Below are positions 8,533-17,800 of a DNA stretch of 64,000 bases, piece after piece. The DNA is from UBA6136 sp044351045 (GTDB lineage Bacteria > Pseudomonadota > Gammaproteobacteria > Methylococcales > Methylococcaceae). The stretch spans positions 1 through 64,000 of the forward strand of contig JBILGM010000006.1 in NCBI GenBank assembly GCA_044351045.1, given 5' to 3'. Every line of letters starts with the position of its first letter. Positions within the stretch are counted from its first letter, which is position 1. The notes under the pieces were generated by a model. The model was not told the origin of the DNA and did not search any database. It saw only the letters and a list, made by a program, of their open reading frames with translations. The position numbers and the translations under genes are program-made.

Positions 8533-9461
8533 GAATCGTTTTTGCCGGCACACCGGAATTCGCCCTACCGCCACTGAAAGCCCTGCTGAAATCGACGCAT
8601 GAAATCTGCGGGGTTTATACCCAGCCCGACCGCCCTGCCGGACGTGGTCGCAAACTGACCCCCAGCCCAGTGAAATCGTTGGCATTGGAAGCGGGGCTGC
8701 CGGTCTTTCAGCCAGAGTCACTTAAAAGCGAAGAATCCCAGGACACATTGCGCGAGCTTCGGCCGGATCTCATGGTTGTGGTCGCCTACGGCCTGATTCT
8801 GCCGAAAGCCGTGATCGATATTGCACCGCTAGGCTGCATCAATATCCATGCTTCGCTATTACCTCGCTGGCGGGGCGCGGCGCCGATACAGCGCGCGATT
8901 CTGTCAGGTGACGCGGAAACCGGCGTCACCATCATGTTCATCGAGCCGCGCCTGGACGCAGGACCCATGCTGCTCAAAAAGCACTGCCCCATTCTGCAGG
9001 GTGAGTCCTCCGGAGAACTGCACGATCAGCTGGCCATGCTGGGTGCCGAGGCGCTGATTGAAACACTCCCCGCCCTGGAAAACGGCACAGCTCGACCCGA
9101 AACCCAGGACGAGTTATTGGTGACCCATGCGGCTAAACTCAGCAAGGAGGAAGCCATGCTTGACTGGGCTCAGCCGGCGAGCGTACTGGTGCGTCAGGTA
9201 GCCGCCTTCAATCCTTGGCCGGTGGCTGAGACTCGCTTTCAAGGCCTGCCATTGCGCATCTGGCGGGCTGAGGCACTTGAGGAAACCACCGTTTTGGCGC
9301 CTGGTAGCGTGGTGAAAGGCAAGGACACGCTGGACGTTGCGACCGGTCATGGACTGTTGCGATTGCTGGAACTGCAGCTCCCGGGAGCCAAGAGGATCGG
9401 AGCGAGAGATTTCCTCAATGCCCAGAGCGCACCACTGCTTCGCCTAGGCGACCCGACTTGA
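8529..9461 (+). CDS. fmt: Methionyl-tRNA formyltransferase
   Basis: A 310-residue enzyme that formylates initiator Met-tRNA using 10-formyl-tetrahydrofolate. The N-terminal Rossmann domain has FAGTPEFA, the active-site NIHASLLPRWRGAAPIQ and the catalytic Asp in RLDAGPM. A C-terminal OB-like tRNA-binding domain follows after about residue 205. The start is GTG at 8529 overlapping the def stop, and its own TGA overlaps the rsmB TTG start. The cell also encodes Fhs further right in this window (29611-31284), a possible source of the formyl donor. Confidence 0.97.
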   Translation: MRIVFAGTPEFALPPLKALLKSTHEICGVYTQPDRPAGRGRKLTPSPVKSLALEAGLPVFQPESLKSEESQDTLRELRPDLMVVVAYGLILPKAVIDIAPLGCINIHASLLPRWRGAAPIQRAILSGDAETGVTIMFIEPRLDAGPMLLKKHCPILQGESSGELHDQLAMLGAEALIETLPALENGTARPETQDELLVTHAAKLSKEEAMLDWAQPASVLVRQVAAFNPWPVAETRFQGLPLRIWRAEALEETTVLAPGSVVKGKDTLDVATGHGLLRLLELQLPGAKRIGARDFLNAQSAPLLRLGDPT

Positions 9462-10750
9462 ATACCCGCTCGCTCGCAGCGGATGTGTTGGTTCAGGTCA
9501 TTCAGGAGGGCAAATCCCTGACCGCCGCATTGGAACCGGCTCTCTCCGTCATAACCGAATCCAGCAACCGAGCCTTTGTTCAGGCACTTTGTTATGGCGT
9601 GATGCGGTGGTACTGGCGACTGGACAGACTGCTGGGTCAACTCACCCGCAAACCTATCAAGGACGTACGGGTACGAGTGCTGGCTCTGATAGGGCTTTAT
9701 CAGCTGCAGTTCATGCGGGTCAAACCCCATGCTGCGGTGGGTGAAACAGTTTCCGCCGCTGGCTCCAGAACCTGGGCAAAACCGCTTCTCAACGGCATCC
9801 TCAGAAACTACCAACGAGAGCGCGAAAGCCTCGAGGCTCGTGTCAACGAACATGAGCCCAGCGCCTGCGCTCATCCCCCGTGGCTCTTCAAAAAACTGCA
9901 GAAAGACTGGCCCACCGACGCGACAGCGCTATTCAAGCACAACAACGAACTCCCGCCGCTCACCCTGCGGGTTAATCGTCTGAAGCAGACTCGGGAGGCT
10001 TACCTGGCCCGACTCGTAGAGCGGGATATTTTGGCGGCCGCCTCACCGGCTTGCGATAGCGCAATCACGCTTATAAATCCCATGGCGGTGGAAGCCATCC
10101 CGGGCTTTGCAAACGGAGACGTGTCCGTACAGGATGCAGCCGCGCAGCTGGCTGCAGGGCTGCTCAACCTGGAAATAGGCCAACGGGTGCTGGATTTGTG
10201 CGCAGCGCCGGGCGGCAAGACGGCCCATATTCTCGAACACTGTCCGGAGATCAGCGAACTGGTCGCAGTCGATATCTCCGGTGATCGGTTGATACGGGTA
10301 CAAGAAAATCTTGACCGGATAGGCCTTAAGGCGACATTAGTTACTGCGGATGCAGTGAACCCTGCCGGCTGGTGGGATGCGCGGCCTTTTGACCGAATTC
10401 TGGTAGACGCCCCCTGCTCCGCCACCGGCGTCATTCGTCGTCATCCCGACATCAAGGTCCTGCGTCAACCTTCCGACATCAATGACCTCTGTCAAACCCA
10501 GCTACAAATCCTTGAAGCGGCCTGGTCGATGCTCGCAAAAGGCGGGCAACTGCTTTACGCCACGTGTTCTGTGCTTCGTGCGGAAAATGAAGAAACGATA
10601 TCCCGTTTCCTCTGTGAGCATGCGGATGCTTGCGAGTTGCCCATCTATGCTGAATGGGGAGTGTCCGCTTCCCATGGGCGACAAATACTCACTGGCACGG
10701 GAAACATGGATGGTTTTTATTATGCGCGCTTGGCAAAAACAGGGGCCTAG
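9458..10750 (+). CDS. rsmB: 16S rRNA m5C967 methyltransferase RsmB
   Basis: A 430-residue protein with an N-terminal NusB-like RNA-binding domain (about 1-135) and a C-terminal SAM-dependent methyltransferase domain. Motifs visible are the SAM site DLCAAPGGKTAHIL, the catalytic motif IV DAPCSATG(V)IRRHPD and motif VI YATCSVL, giving the two cysteines of m5C methyltransferases. The start is TTG at 9458 within a TTGA overlap with fmt. Family identity is clear; the site (C967) is assigned by homology. Confidence 0.95.
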   Translation: MNTRSLAADVLVQVIQEGKSLTAALEPALSVITESSNRAFVQALCYGVMRWYWRLDRLLGQLTRKPIKDVRVRVLALIGLYQLQFMRVKPHAAVGETVSAAGSRTWAKPLLNGILRNYQRERESLEARVNEHEPSACAHPPWLFKKLQKDWPTDATALFKHNNELPPLTLRVNRLKQTREAYLARLVERDILAAASPACDSAITLINPMAVEAIPGFANGDVSVQDAAAQLAAGLLNLEIGQRVLDLCAAPGGKTAHILEHCPEISELVAVDISGDRLIRVQENLDRIGLKATLVTADAVNPAGWWDARPFDRILVDAPCSATGVIRRHPDIKVLRQPSDINDLCQTQLQILEAAWSMLAKGGQLLYATCSVLRAENEETISRFLCEHADACELPIYAEWGVSASHGRQILTGTGNMDGFYYARLAKTGA

Positions 10751-10753
10751 GAT

Positions 10754-11302
10754 TTGAAGCGCGCAGTCATCGTCCTTATGCTCTGTCTCAGTGGTGCCCT
10801 GGCGGCTGAGGATTATGGGATTTTCATTCGTGAAGCCAACCTGACCAAACGGGACGATCAGACTTTTCTGAACGCGGACGTGGATTACCGATTTAGTCCT
10901 GCCGTAATTGACGCGCTCGAGCATGGCATTGCGCTAACCCTCGTGCTGCGCTTTACCATTACTCATGAACGGGCTTACTGGTTCGACGAGACGGTTATCA
11001 CCGAACTTCGGAATATCGCGCTGCGTTACCATCCCCTGGCCAAATCCTTTCAGATAGCGGATCTCGACAGCGGGGCAGTGCAAAGCTTCGCCAGTTTCGT
11101 GGCGGTCACAGATACTCTTAGTCGCATTCGGGGGTGGCCGATACACAACATGGAGTCCCTGGACAGGAATCAGAACTATCTGGCCCGACTCGGACTCACC
11201 GTGGATATTGAATCGCTGCCCCTACCGCTCCGCGCCGAAGCCTATGCCTTACCCAGCTGGCGCCTATCCCATACTCCACTTGAATGGCGTTTAAATCCCT
11301 GA
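10754..11302 (+). CDS. DUF4390 exported protein
   Basis: A 182-residue protein with a signal peptide (MKRAVIVLMLCLSGALAAED) and a beta-rich mature part, matching the DUF4390 family that sits between rsmB and an NtrY-like kinase in several gammaproteobacteria. Its function is unknown; an exported partner of the sensor kinase is a plausible inference from conserved context. The start is TTG at 10754, three bases after rsmB. The 3' end overlaps the kinase ATG by 19 bases. Confidence 0.8.
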   Translation: MKRAVIVLMLCLSGALAAEDYGIFIREANLTKRDDQTFLNADVDYRFSPAVIDALEHGIALTLVLRFTITHERAYWFDETVITELRNIALRYHPLAKSFQIADLDSGAVQSFASFVAVTDTLSRIRGWPIHNMESLDRNQNYLARLGLTVDIESLPLPLRAEAYALPSWRLSHTPLEWRLNP

Positions 11303-13452
11303 AGCCCCCACTCACGGTGTCCATCGTCGCCCTATTTTTGGCGATTGTGGGTTCCCTGCATCTGATGAGTTCGGCCACGCAGGATGCCTCCCGACTGGGC
11401 GAAATGTACTCAGGATTGGTACTCATCAATGCATTGGCTTCGCTGCTGTTGCTGGGATTGGTCGGGGTCAACATTTACTGGTTGATCAGGCAACTGCGTA
11501 AAAATGCGGCAGGTTCTTACTTGACCGCTCGCATGATCTTTCTTTTCAGTCTGCTGACACTGGCCCCTGCATCCTTTGTCTTCTACTACTCCATGCAGTT
11601 TCTTGATCGCAGCATCGATAGCTGGTTCGATGTGAAGATAGACCAAGCCATGGAGGATGCCCTGCAGCTGGGTCAAACGGCGCTGGACGAACGAATGCGC
11701 AACTTACTGAAAGAAACAGAGCACACGGCAGAACTATTGGGCACGTCGCCCGTGTCACTGCTGACCGTGCGTCTGAGCGAGCTCAATCAAGACGACGAAG
11801 CCGAAATGACGCTTTTTACCCGACAGGGCCAGATCATCGCCTTCGATGGGACAGGCACCGAGTCGATTTCTCCCGATCTCCCGGAAATCGGCATCATGGT
11901 TCAGGTACGACAAGGGAAACCCTATGTGGGGCTGGAAACCACCGAACACGGTAGCATGCAAATTCGCGCCGTAGTTTCGCTGGTCGGCGATGACGCCATC
12001 TTCCTTCAGGCCATCTACCCCATTCCACAACGTTTAGCTGCGCTGGCTGACACGGTCGAATCGGCTTATCTCCACTATAAGGAACTGACCTTTCTCAGAA
12101 AGTCACTGAAAATCACCTTTATACTAACCTTGTCCCTAGTGCTTCTGCTAAGCCTTCTGGCGGCCATCTGGGCGGCATTTCTCAGCATTCGCCGCATTGT
12201 AGAACCCGTGCGCTTATTGGCGATAGGGACCCGCGCCATCGCCGAAGGAGATTATGAAAAACGACTGCCGGTTAAGGACAGGGGGGAACTGGCGTTTCTT
12301 GTGCAGTCATTCAACACTATGACCGGCAAGATTGCCCAGGCACGCGACGAAGCTCATCGCTCCAAGCTTGAAGTCGAGCGACAGCATGCCTACCTGGAGA
12401 CGGTCCTAACTAATCTTTCTTCGGCTGTACTGAGCCTTGACCCAAGCCTGAATGTGCTGACCGCGAATCAGGCAGCAAACAATATCCTCCACGCCGATTT
12501 TCAGCAGTACCTTGGCTGGCCGCTGGCCGTCCTTACCGGTGCCTATCCGCATCTGGCCGAGCTGATGGAAAAGCTGGAACCCCACATTAAAGGGCCGGCA
12601 AAGCACTGGCAGGAGGAAATCACCCTGCAAGGACCCTCCGGCCGGCAGGAACTTTTCTGCCGAGGAACCCCTTTGTGCGGGGCCGGCGATGAGCGGGTCG
12701 GTGCAGTGCTGGTCATCGACGATGTCACGGCGCTAATTCAGGCCCAGCGCAGTAATGCCTGGAGCGAGGTAGCGCGACGTCTGGCCCATGAAATAAAGAA
12801 TCCGTTGACACCTATCCAGCTATCGGCCGAAAGACTGCGACACAAGCTGGCGAAAACCCTGGAAGGCCAGGACCTGGAAATGCTTGAAAAATCCACCCGC
12901 ACCATCGTTCAGCAAGTAGAGGCCATGAAAAGCATGGTCAATGCCTTTGGGGAATATGCCAAACCAACAATCACCCAAACCCGAGCGGTCGCTGTAAACA
13001 CGCTGATTGAGGAGGTCGTAGCGCTCTACCCTCCGCCGTCAGGAATGGACTTCGAGTTATCCCTGGCACCTGAACTTCCACGAACTCAGGCCGACCCCGT
13101 CAAGCTTCGGCAGGTGGTCCACAACCTTATCAAAAATGCACAAGAGGCAATGACCGGCGATCAGTCGGGTAGAATGTCCATCATCACGCGACTCAATGAT
13201 GACGGCGACCCGCCCTTGATCGAACTCCGCCTGAGTGATAATGGACCGGGCATAACAGCCGACCAGTCCGACCGGATTTTCGAACCCTATGTGACCAGCA
13301 AGACCAAGGGCACCGGACTCGGGCTGGCCATCGTCAAGCGTATTATCGAAGAGCTGGGTGGGAGCATCAGACTGGATACCACTTACCGCGACGGTGCCCG
13401 CTTTATTCTCCAACTTCCACTGGCGTCAGACACCCTCAAGAGCGAACGATGA
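11284..13452 (+). CDS. NtrY-like membrane sensor histidine kinase
   Basis: A 722-residue kinase. Membrane segments lie at about 11-28, 42-63, 80-102 and 278-303, with a periplasmic sensing region between the last two. A HAMP domain (about 300-355), a PAS-like domain (about 370-485), HisKA with phospho-acceptor His in RRLAHEIKNPLTP near residue 500, and HATPase_c with DNGPGI and TKGTGLGLAIVK follow. The layout is that of NtrY. It overlaps the downstream response regulator by ATGA, so the pair is almost certainly cognate. The signal sensed is unknown. Confidence 0.92.
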   Translation: MAFKSLKPPLTVSIVALFLAIVGSLHLMSSATQDASRLGEMYSGLVLINALASLLLLGLVGVNIYWLIRQLRKNAAGSYLTARMIFLFSLLTLAPASFVFYYSMQFLDRSIDSWFDVKIDQAMEDALQLGQTALDERMRNLLKETEHTAELLGTSPVSLLTVRLSELNQDDEAEMTLFTRQGQIIAFDGTGTESISPDLPEIGIMVQVRQGKPYVGLETTEHGSMQIRAVVSLVGDDAIFLQAIYPIPQRLAALADTVESAYLHYKELTFLRKSLKITFILTLSLVLLLSLLAAIWAAFLSIRRIVEPVRLLAIGTRAIAEGDYEKRLPVKDRGELAFLVQSFNTMTGKIAQARDEAHRSKLEVERQHAYLETVLTNLSSAVLSLDPSLNVLTANQAANNILHADFQQYLGWPLAVLTGAYPHLAELMEKLEPHIKGPAKHWQEEITLQGPSGRQELFCRGTPLCGAGDERVGAVLVIDDVTALIQAQRSNAWSEVARRLAHEIKNPLTPIQLSAERLRHKLAKTLEGQDLEMLEKSTRTIVQQVEAMKSMVNAFGEYAKPTITQTRAVAVNTLIEEVVALYPPPSGMDFELSLAPELPRTQADPVKLRQVVHNLIKNAQEAMTGDQSGRMSIITRLNDDGDPPLIELRLSDNGPGITADQSDRIFEPYVTSKTKGTGLGLAIVKRIIEELGGSIRLDTTYRDGARFILQLPLASDTLKSER

Positions 13453-14825
13453 GCATGCCCAAGAAAACCATCCTGGTGGTGGATGACGAGCCCGATATCC
13501 GCCAGCTACTACAAGACATTCTCGAGGATGAGGGTTATGCCATCGAAGTGGCGGAAAATGCCGAGGTGGCCCGCCGTCAGCGCTTGGAACATACACCTGA
13601 CCTGATCCTGCTGGATATCTGGATGCCGGATGAAGATGGCATCAGCCTGCTCAAGGATTGGCTCAAGGAAGACGGGCTATGCCCTGTCATCATGATGTCC
13701 GGTCATGCCACCGTAGAAACCGCCGTTGAAGCAACCCGTCTAGGCGCCTACGATTTCCTCGAAAAGCCATTGTCGATGGCCAAATTGCTGGTCACGGTCG
13801 AGCGCGCCATGGAAACGGCCCAGTTGCGGCGAGAAAACATCGGGCTGAAGCGTCGCATGGACGTGCCGGTGGAGCCGATTGGCAGAAGTCTCGTAATGGA
13901 AAAGCTACGCGACCAGATCAAGCGTCTAGCGCAACATGATGCTCGGGTACTTCTGCTCGGCGAGCCGGGCTCCGGCAAGGAAACCCTGGCGCGATATCTC
14001 CACGCCAATAGTCCGCGTCGTGATGGACCATTCGTGGACGTCGGGGTTGGCACCATTGACAGCAGTCATTCCGCCGTGGAGTTTTTTGGTCGTGTTGGAG
14101 GCGACCAGATCCAGCATGGGCTGCTGGAACAGGCTCATGGCGGCACCTTGTTCCTGGACGAAGTGGCACACATGGAACCCGAGACACAGGTCCGGCTCAT
14201 GAGCGCACTGGAGTCCAATTCCTTCTCCCGCGTCGGCGGCAGCGAACTGATCCACGTCGACGTCCGTATCATTGCCTCCACCTGCAAATCGCTGGAAGAG
14301 GAAGTCCGGGCGGGTCGTTTTCGGCCCGAGCTCTACTACCTGCTCAACGTGGTCGCTCTTAAGGTTCCCGCGCTCAACGAACACAGTGAAGACATTCCCG
14401 AGCTATTGAAGTTTTATGTCGACTATTTCGTCAGCCGCGAGAAGCTGCCATTCCGGCGCTTTCCCGTAGCTGTTCAGAACTTCCTAAGGAACTATCCTTG
14501 GCATGGAAACATTCGTGAACTGAAAAATTTGGTCCAGCGCCTGCTGATACTGGGGACCGGCGAAGAGGTTGAATTGGAGGAAGTCAAAGCCTCCGTCGGT
14601 GAGCATGTCGTCAATTCGCCTTCCGAGACATCGCCAAATCAACCAGATTTCTACAACCTGCCGCTGAAGGAAGCACGGGAACGCTTCGAAAAGGCTTATC
14701 TGGAGTATCACTTGGACAAATACTCAGGCAGCGTTGCTCGCCTTTCCTCCGCCATAGGCCTGGAACGTACACATCTTTACCGGAAACTCAATTCCCTGGG
14801 GATTCGCTTTCGGGAAAAGCGCTGA
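13449..14825 (+). CDS. NtrX-like response regulator (AAA+, Fis-type HTH)
   Basis: A 458-residue regulator. The receiver domain has phospho-acceptor Asp56 in LILLDIWMP. The AAA+ domain has Walker A GEPGSGKE (171-178) and Walker B LFLDEVA (234-240), and a Fis-type helix-turn-helix ends the protein. The GAFTGA loop that contacts sigma54 is missing: where it should be, after EFFG (about 211-222), the sequence is RVGGDQIQ. This loss is typical of NtrX as I know the family, so it probably does not activate sigma54 promoters in the classical way. It is the last gene of the def chain. Confidence 0.9.
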   Translation: MSMPKKTILVVDDEPDIRQLLQDILEDEGYAIEVAENAEVARRQRLEHTPDLILLDIWMPDEDGISLLKDWLKEDGLCPVIMMSGHATVETAVEATRLGAYDFLEKPLSMAKLLVTVERAMETAQLRRENIGLKRRMDVPVEPIGRSLVMEKLRDQIKRLAQHDARVLLLGEPGSGKETLARYLHANSPRRDGPFVDVGVGTIDSSHSAVEFFGRVGGDQIQHGLLEQAHGGTLFLDEVAHMEPETQVRLMSALESNSFSRVGGSELIHVDVRIIASTCKSLEEEVRAGRFRPELYYLLNVVALKVPALNEHSEDIPELLKFYVDYFVSREKLPFRRFPVAVQNFLRNYPWHGNIRELKNLVQRLLILGTGEEVELEEVKASVGEHVVNSPSETSPNQPDFYNLPLKEARERFEKAYLEYHLDKYSGSVARLSSAIGLERTHLYRKLNSLGIRFREKR

Positions 14826-14874
14826 TGTAAGACACAGCGGACAATACAGACAATGTCACATTTGCCTCAATGAC

Positions 14875-15315
14875 CTATTCTTTCATTCCCCTGACGGAGA
14901 GCACATCACATAGTGCATGATTGACGACACTGGCTGCTGTAGAGCCCAGCAAAAGGCCAAACCCGTGGCGTCCATGTGTACCGACGACAATCAGATCCGC
15001 CGCCATTTTCTCCGCAACCCGAATTATTTCCAGTTTGGGACTACCGAGCTCAACCCAGCGTTGCCCTTCCGGAACGCCAACCTTCTCAGCCACTGCAGCC
15101 AACCTCGACTTGGCCGAGTCTATTAGCTGATCCGTTAGATCGACCTCGAAGGGAGACACCGCACCAAAGGAGGTATCCACCGGCGGAAGATATTCCACGA
15201 CGTGGAGAATATGCAGTTTAGCCTGGTGATGACCAGCCAGCTCGTGCGCCTTCTGCAGGGCTTTTTCGCCACTATCGGAAAAATCATAAGCCACCAATAT
15301 GTGCCTGTAAGACAT
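14875..15315 (-). CDS. Universal stress protein, UspA family
   Basis: A 146-residue single-domain protein. The N-terminal strand HILVAYDFSDSGEKAL and the C-terminal nucleotide-binding signature GTHGRHGFGLLLGS (G-x2-G-x9-G-S) show an ATP-binding type Usp. The family acts in stress survival; no specific partner can be named. It starts 13 nt after the stop of the upstream membrane-protein gene on the same strand, so the two are probably co-transcribed. It converges on the NtrX-like gene. Confidence 0.93.
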   Translation of the reverse strand: MSYRHILVAYDFSDSGEKALQKAHELAGHHQAKLHILHVVEYLPPVDTSFGAVSPFEVDLTDQLIDSAKSRLAAVAEKVGVPEGQRWVELGSPKLEIIRVAEKMAADLIVVGTHGRHGFGLLLGSTAASVVNHALCDVLSVRGMKE

Positions 15316-15328
15316 GTGGTTCTCCTGG

Positions 15329-15835
15329 TCAGGACAAAGGGGGGAAGAGAGCCATCATAATCCTCATGCTGAGGACCGTGTAAACCAACGCCAGAGCAAA
15401 GCCCGGTCCGTAGCGAGGGAAATCCATGGCTTGCTGGATGATATAGCCCAATACAGCCAACTCCCAGAGCATCATGGCCAGCAGCACCAGTGACACGATG
15501 GCCTGCCATTCGGGAAGAACAGCGCTGACCAAGACCAGCGGGATCGCCATGGCCGTGATAATTCCATCGGCGGCGAGCGCGGCGATGAGGGTTTGTCGGA
15601 ACCGGGTAATTTTTTTGGCCATCTTGAGCATGCCAAAAAAGAAACCCACGAGTAATAATGTCGCGCAGACCGATTGCAGAATGGCCTGAAAAAACTCCAC
15701 CTCCTCCCAGCTGAGCACCATGGAAGTCGACAGGGTGAAAACCAAGGTTAGGGCAAGGAGAAAACGCGACCGGGGCATATCCTGCGGCCCTTTGCGAAAC
15801 AGACATATATTCAGAAACAGCTTGAAGATGGGCAT
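15329..15835 (-). CDS. Unrecognised four-helix membrane protein
   Basis: A 168-residue hydrophobic protein with four to five predicted membrane segments (about 24-42, 48-70, 84-104, 110-133 and 145-163) and short loops. I do not recognise a family. AAGGATCGC just before ATG 15835 supports the longer start; a second Met at residue 20 is possible. It lies between yheS and the universal stress gene on the same strand. Confidence 0.65.
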   Translation of the reverse strand: MPIFKLFLNICLFRKGPQDMPRSRFLLALTLVFTLSTSMVLSWEEVEFFQAILQSVCATLLLVGFFFGMLKMAKKITRFRQTLIAALAADGIITAMAIPLVLVSAVLPEWQAIVSLVLLAMMLWELAVLGYIIQQAMDFPRYGPGFALALVYTVLSMRIMMALFPPLS

Positions 15836-15856
15836 GCGATCCTTAGCTGAATGCGT

Positions 15857-17752
15857 TTAATCGAGGCTGGCAGCTTCGAAGGCCTCGCTCGCCTCCAACC
15901 ATCGGTTTTCATGCTCCGCAATGGACTGTTCCAGCCGGGCACGTTCGGATAAAAAGATTTCCAGCCGTTCCTTAGCTTCAGCTTGGTACAGGTCAGGGTT
16001 AGCCATTTTTTCTTCGAGCTTTTGGCGGGCCAGAATCGACTGATTCATCGCCAACTCGGCTTTTTCCATCGCCGCCCTGAGGGGCTTCAGTAGTCGCCGG
16101 GAATCAACCTCGGAGCGGCGTGAGGTCTGCTTTGGTGATTTTTCTATCTTAGCTGACTCAGTCGTTGCACGGGCTTGAGTCGTGCGATGCTGATTTAGCC
16201 AACGCCGGTAGTCCTCCATATCGCCGTCAAAGCGGTCTGCCGTCCCATCTGCCACCAACCATAGTTCATCGGCCACGGTCCGTAAAAGATAGCGGTCGTG
16301 CGATACCACGACCAGGGCCCCGGCGTAATCTTGCAGAGCAAGGCTCAAGGCGTCTCGCGTCTGCAGGTCGAGATGATTGGTTGGCTCGTCCAGCAACAAT
16401 AGATTGGGCTTCTGGTAAATCAGCATTGCCAGGGCGAGTCTTGATTTTTCCCCGCCGGAAAATGGCGCGATCGCTTCCAGCGCTTGGTCGCCACGGAAAC
16501 CAAAACCACCGAGGTAGCCGCGCAATTCCTTTTCCGTTGCCCTGGCATCCAGTCGCTGGAGATGCCGCAGCGGGCTTTCTTCGGGATTCAGCTGTTCCAG
16601 CTGATGCTGGGCAAAATACCCGATACGGAGATCCTGCGCCGCGATGCGTTCACCCGACAAGGGCGGCAAAACCCCGGCGAGCAGTTTGACCAATGTTGAC
16701 TTACCCGCTCCATTTGGTCCGAGCAGGCCGATCCGGTCACCCGGGGAAATGGTGAGCTCAACCCCGGAAATGATCGGTTTGTCACCATAGCCCGCCGCCG
16801 CATCATCGAGTTTGAGCAAAGGAGACGGTGACTTCTCGGGGCGGCTGAAGCAAAATTCCAGTGGAGAATCGGCTTGCGCTTGGGCGATCAGGGTCATTCG
16901 GTCCAGCGCCTTGAGGCGACTCTGCACCTGTTTGGCCTTTGTGGCCTGAGCCCGGAACCGGTCGACAAAGCCCTGAATGCGCTGAAGCTCCCGTTGCTGG
17001 CGCTGGAAGGATGATTGCTGTTGCGACAGCATTTCGGCGCGGCGCGTTTCGAAGGCGCTGTAATTGCCAGTGTTCAGCGTGACCTTGCCATGCTCGATGT
17101 GGAGGATGTGGGTCGCTAGATCGTCCAGAAAATCCCGGTCATGCGACACCAGCAGCAAGGTGCCCGGATAGCTGGAAAGCCAATCCTGCAACCAGATGAC
17201 GGCATCAAGATCGAGGTGATTGGTGGGCTCATCCAGAAGCAAAATGTCAGATCGACACATCAGCGCCTGCGCGACATTGAGTCTTACGCGCCAGCCACCG
17301 GAGAACTCGGTGACCCCGCGATGCTCCTGACCCGGCGCGAAACCAAGGCCATTCAACAATCGCGCAGCGCGGGAGTTAGCCTCATAGCCTCCCACATGCT
17401 GGAGCTGGTCATGAAGATGAGCCAGGGCCAACCCGTCACCCGATGCCTCGGCTTTGGCGAGCTCATCCTGAATGGCACGCAATTCCCGATCGCCATCAAG
17501 TACATAATCAAGGGCTGTCCGGTCAACGGCAGGGGTTTCCTGCGCGACATGAGCGATCTCCAACCCGGGGGGGAGGGTCAGGTCTCCGGCATCCGGGTGC
17601 AATGTCCCCATGATGAGTTCGAAGAAGCTTGATTTTCCCGCGCCATTAGCCCCGGTGATACCGATGCGATCCCCCTTGTTCAGGGTGAAGGAGGCATCCT
17701 CGAAAAGAACCCGGGTTCCACGTCGCAGAGTGACTGAGCGGGCGTTGATCAT
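15857..17752 (-). CDS. yheS: ABC-F family ATPase YheS
   Basis: A 631-residue cytoplasmic protein with two ABC domains and no membrane part. Walker A motifs are GANGAGKSS and GPNGAGKST, signatures FSGGWRVRLN and FSGGEKSRLA, and Walker B motifs LLLDEPTNHLD in both halves. The linker between domains is the charged helical pair typical of ABC-F ribosome-associated factors, and the C-terminus is a coiled coil (about 535-625). Sequence follows E. coli YheS closely, including VNQETPA-like HVAQETPAVD. ABC-F proteins act at the ribosomal E site; the client translation event is unknown. Confidence 0.94.
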   Translation of the reverse strand: MINARSVTLRRGTRVLFEDASFTLNKGDRIGITGANGAGKSSFFELIMGTLHPDAGDLTLPPGLEIAHVAQETPAVDRTALDYVLDGDRELRAIQDELAKAEASGDGLALAHLHDQLQHVGGYEANSRAARLLNGLGFAPGQEHRGVTEFSGGWRVRLNVAQALMCRSDILLLDEPTNHLDLDAVIWLQDWLSSYPGTLLLVSHDRDFLDDLATHILHIEHGKVTLNTGNYSAFETRRAEMLSQQQSSFQRQQRELQRIQGFVDRFRAQATKAKQVQSRLKALDRMTLIAQAQADSPLEFCFSRPEKSPSPLLKLDDAAAGYGDKPIISGVELTISPGDRIGLLGPNGAGKSTLVKLLAGVLPPLSGERIAAQDLRIGYFAQHQLEQLNPEESPLRHLQRLDARATEKELRGYLGGFGFRGDQALEAIAPFSGGEKSRLALAMLIYQKPNLLLLDEPTNHLDLQTRDALSLALQDYAGALVVVSHDRYLLRTVADELWLVADGTADRFDGDMEDYRRWLNQHRTTQARATTESAKIEKSPKQTSRRSEVDSRRLLKPLRAAMEKAELAMNQSILARQKLEEKMANPDLYQAEAKERLEIFLSERARLEQSIAEHENRWLEASEAFEAASLD

Positions 17753-17800
17753 AAGCCGAAGCGTGAGTGAACTCGAATTCCCATTGAGAAAGCGCGGAAA

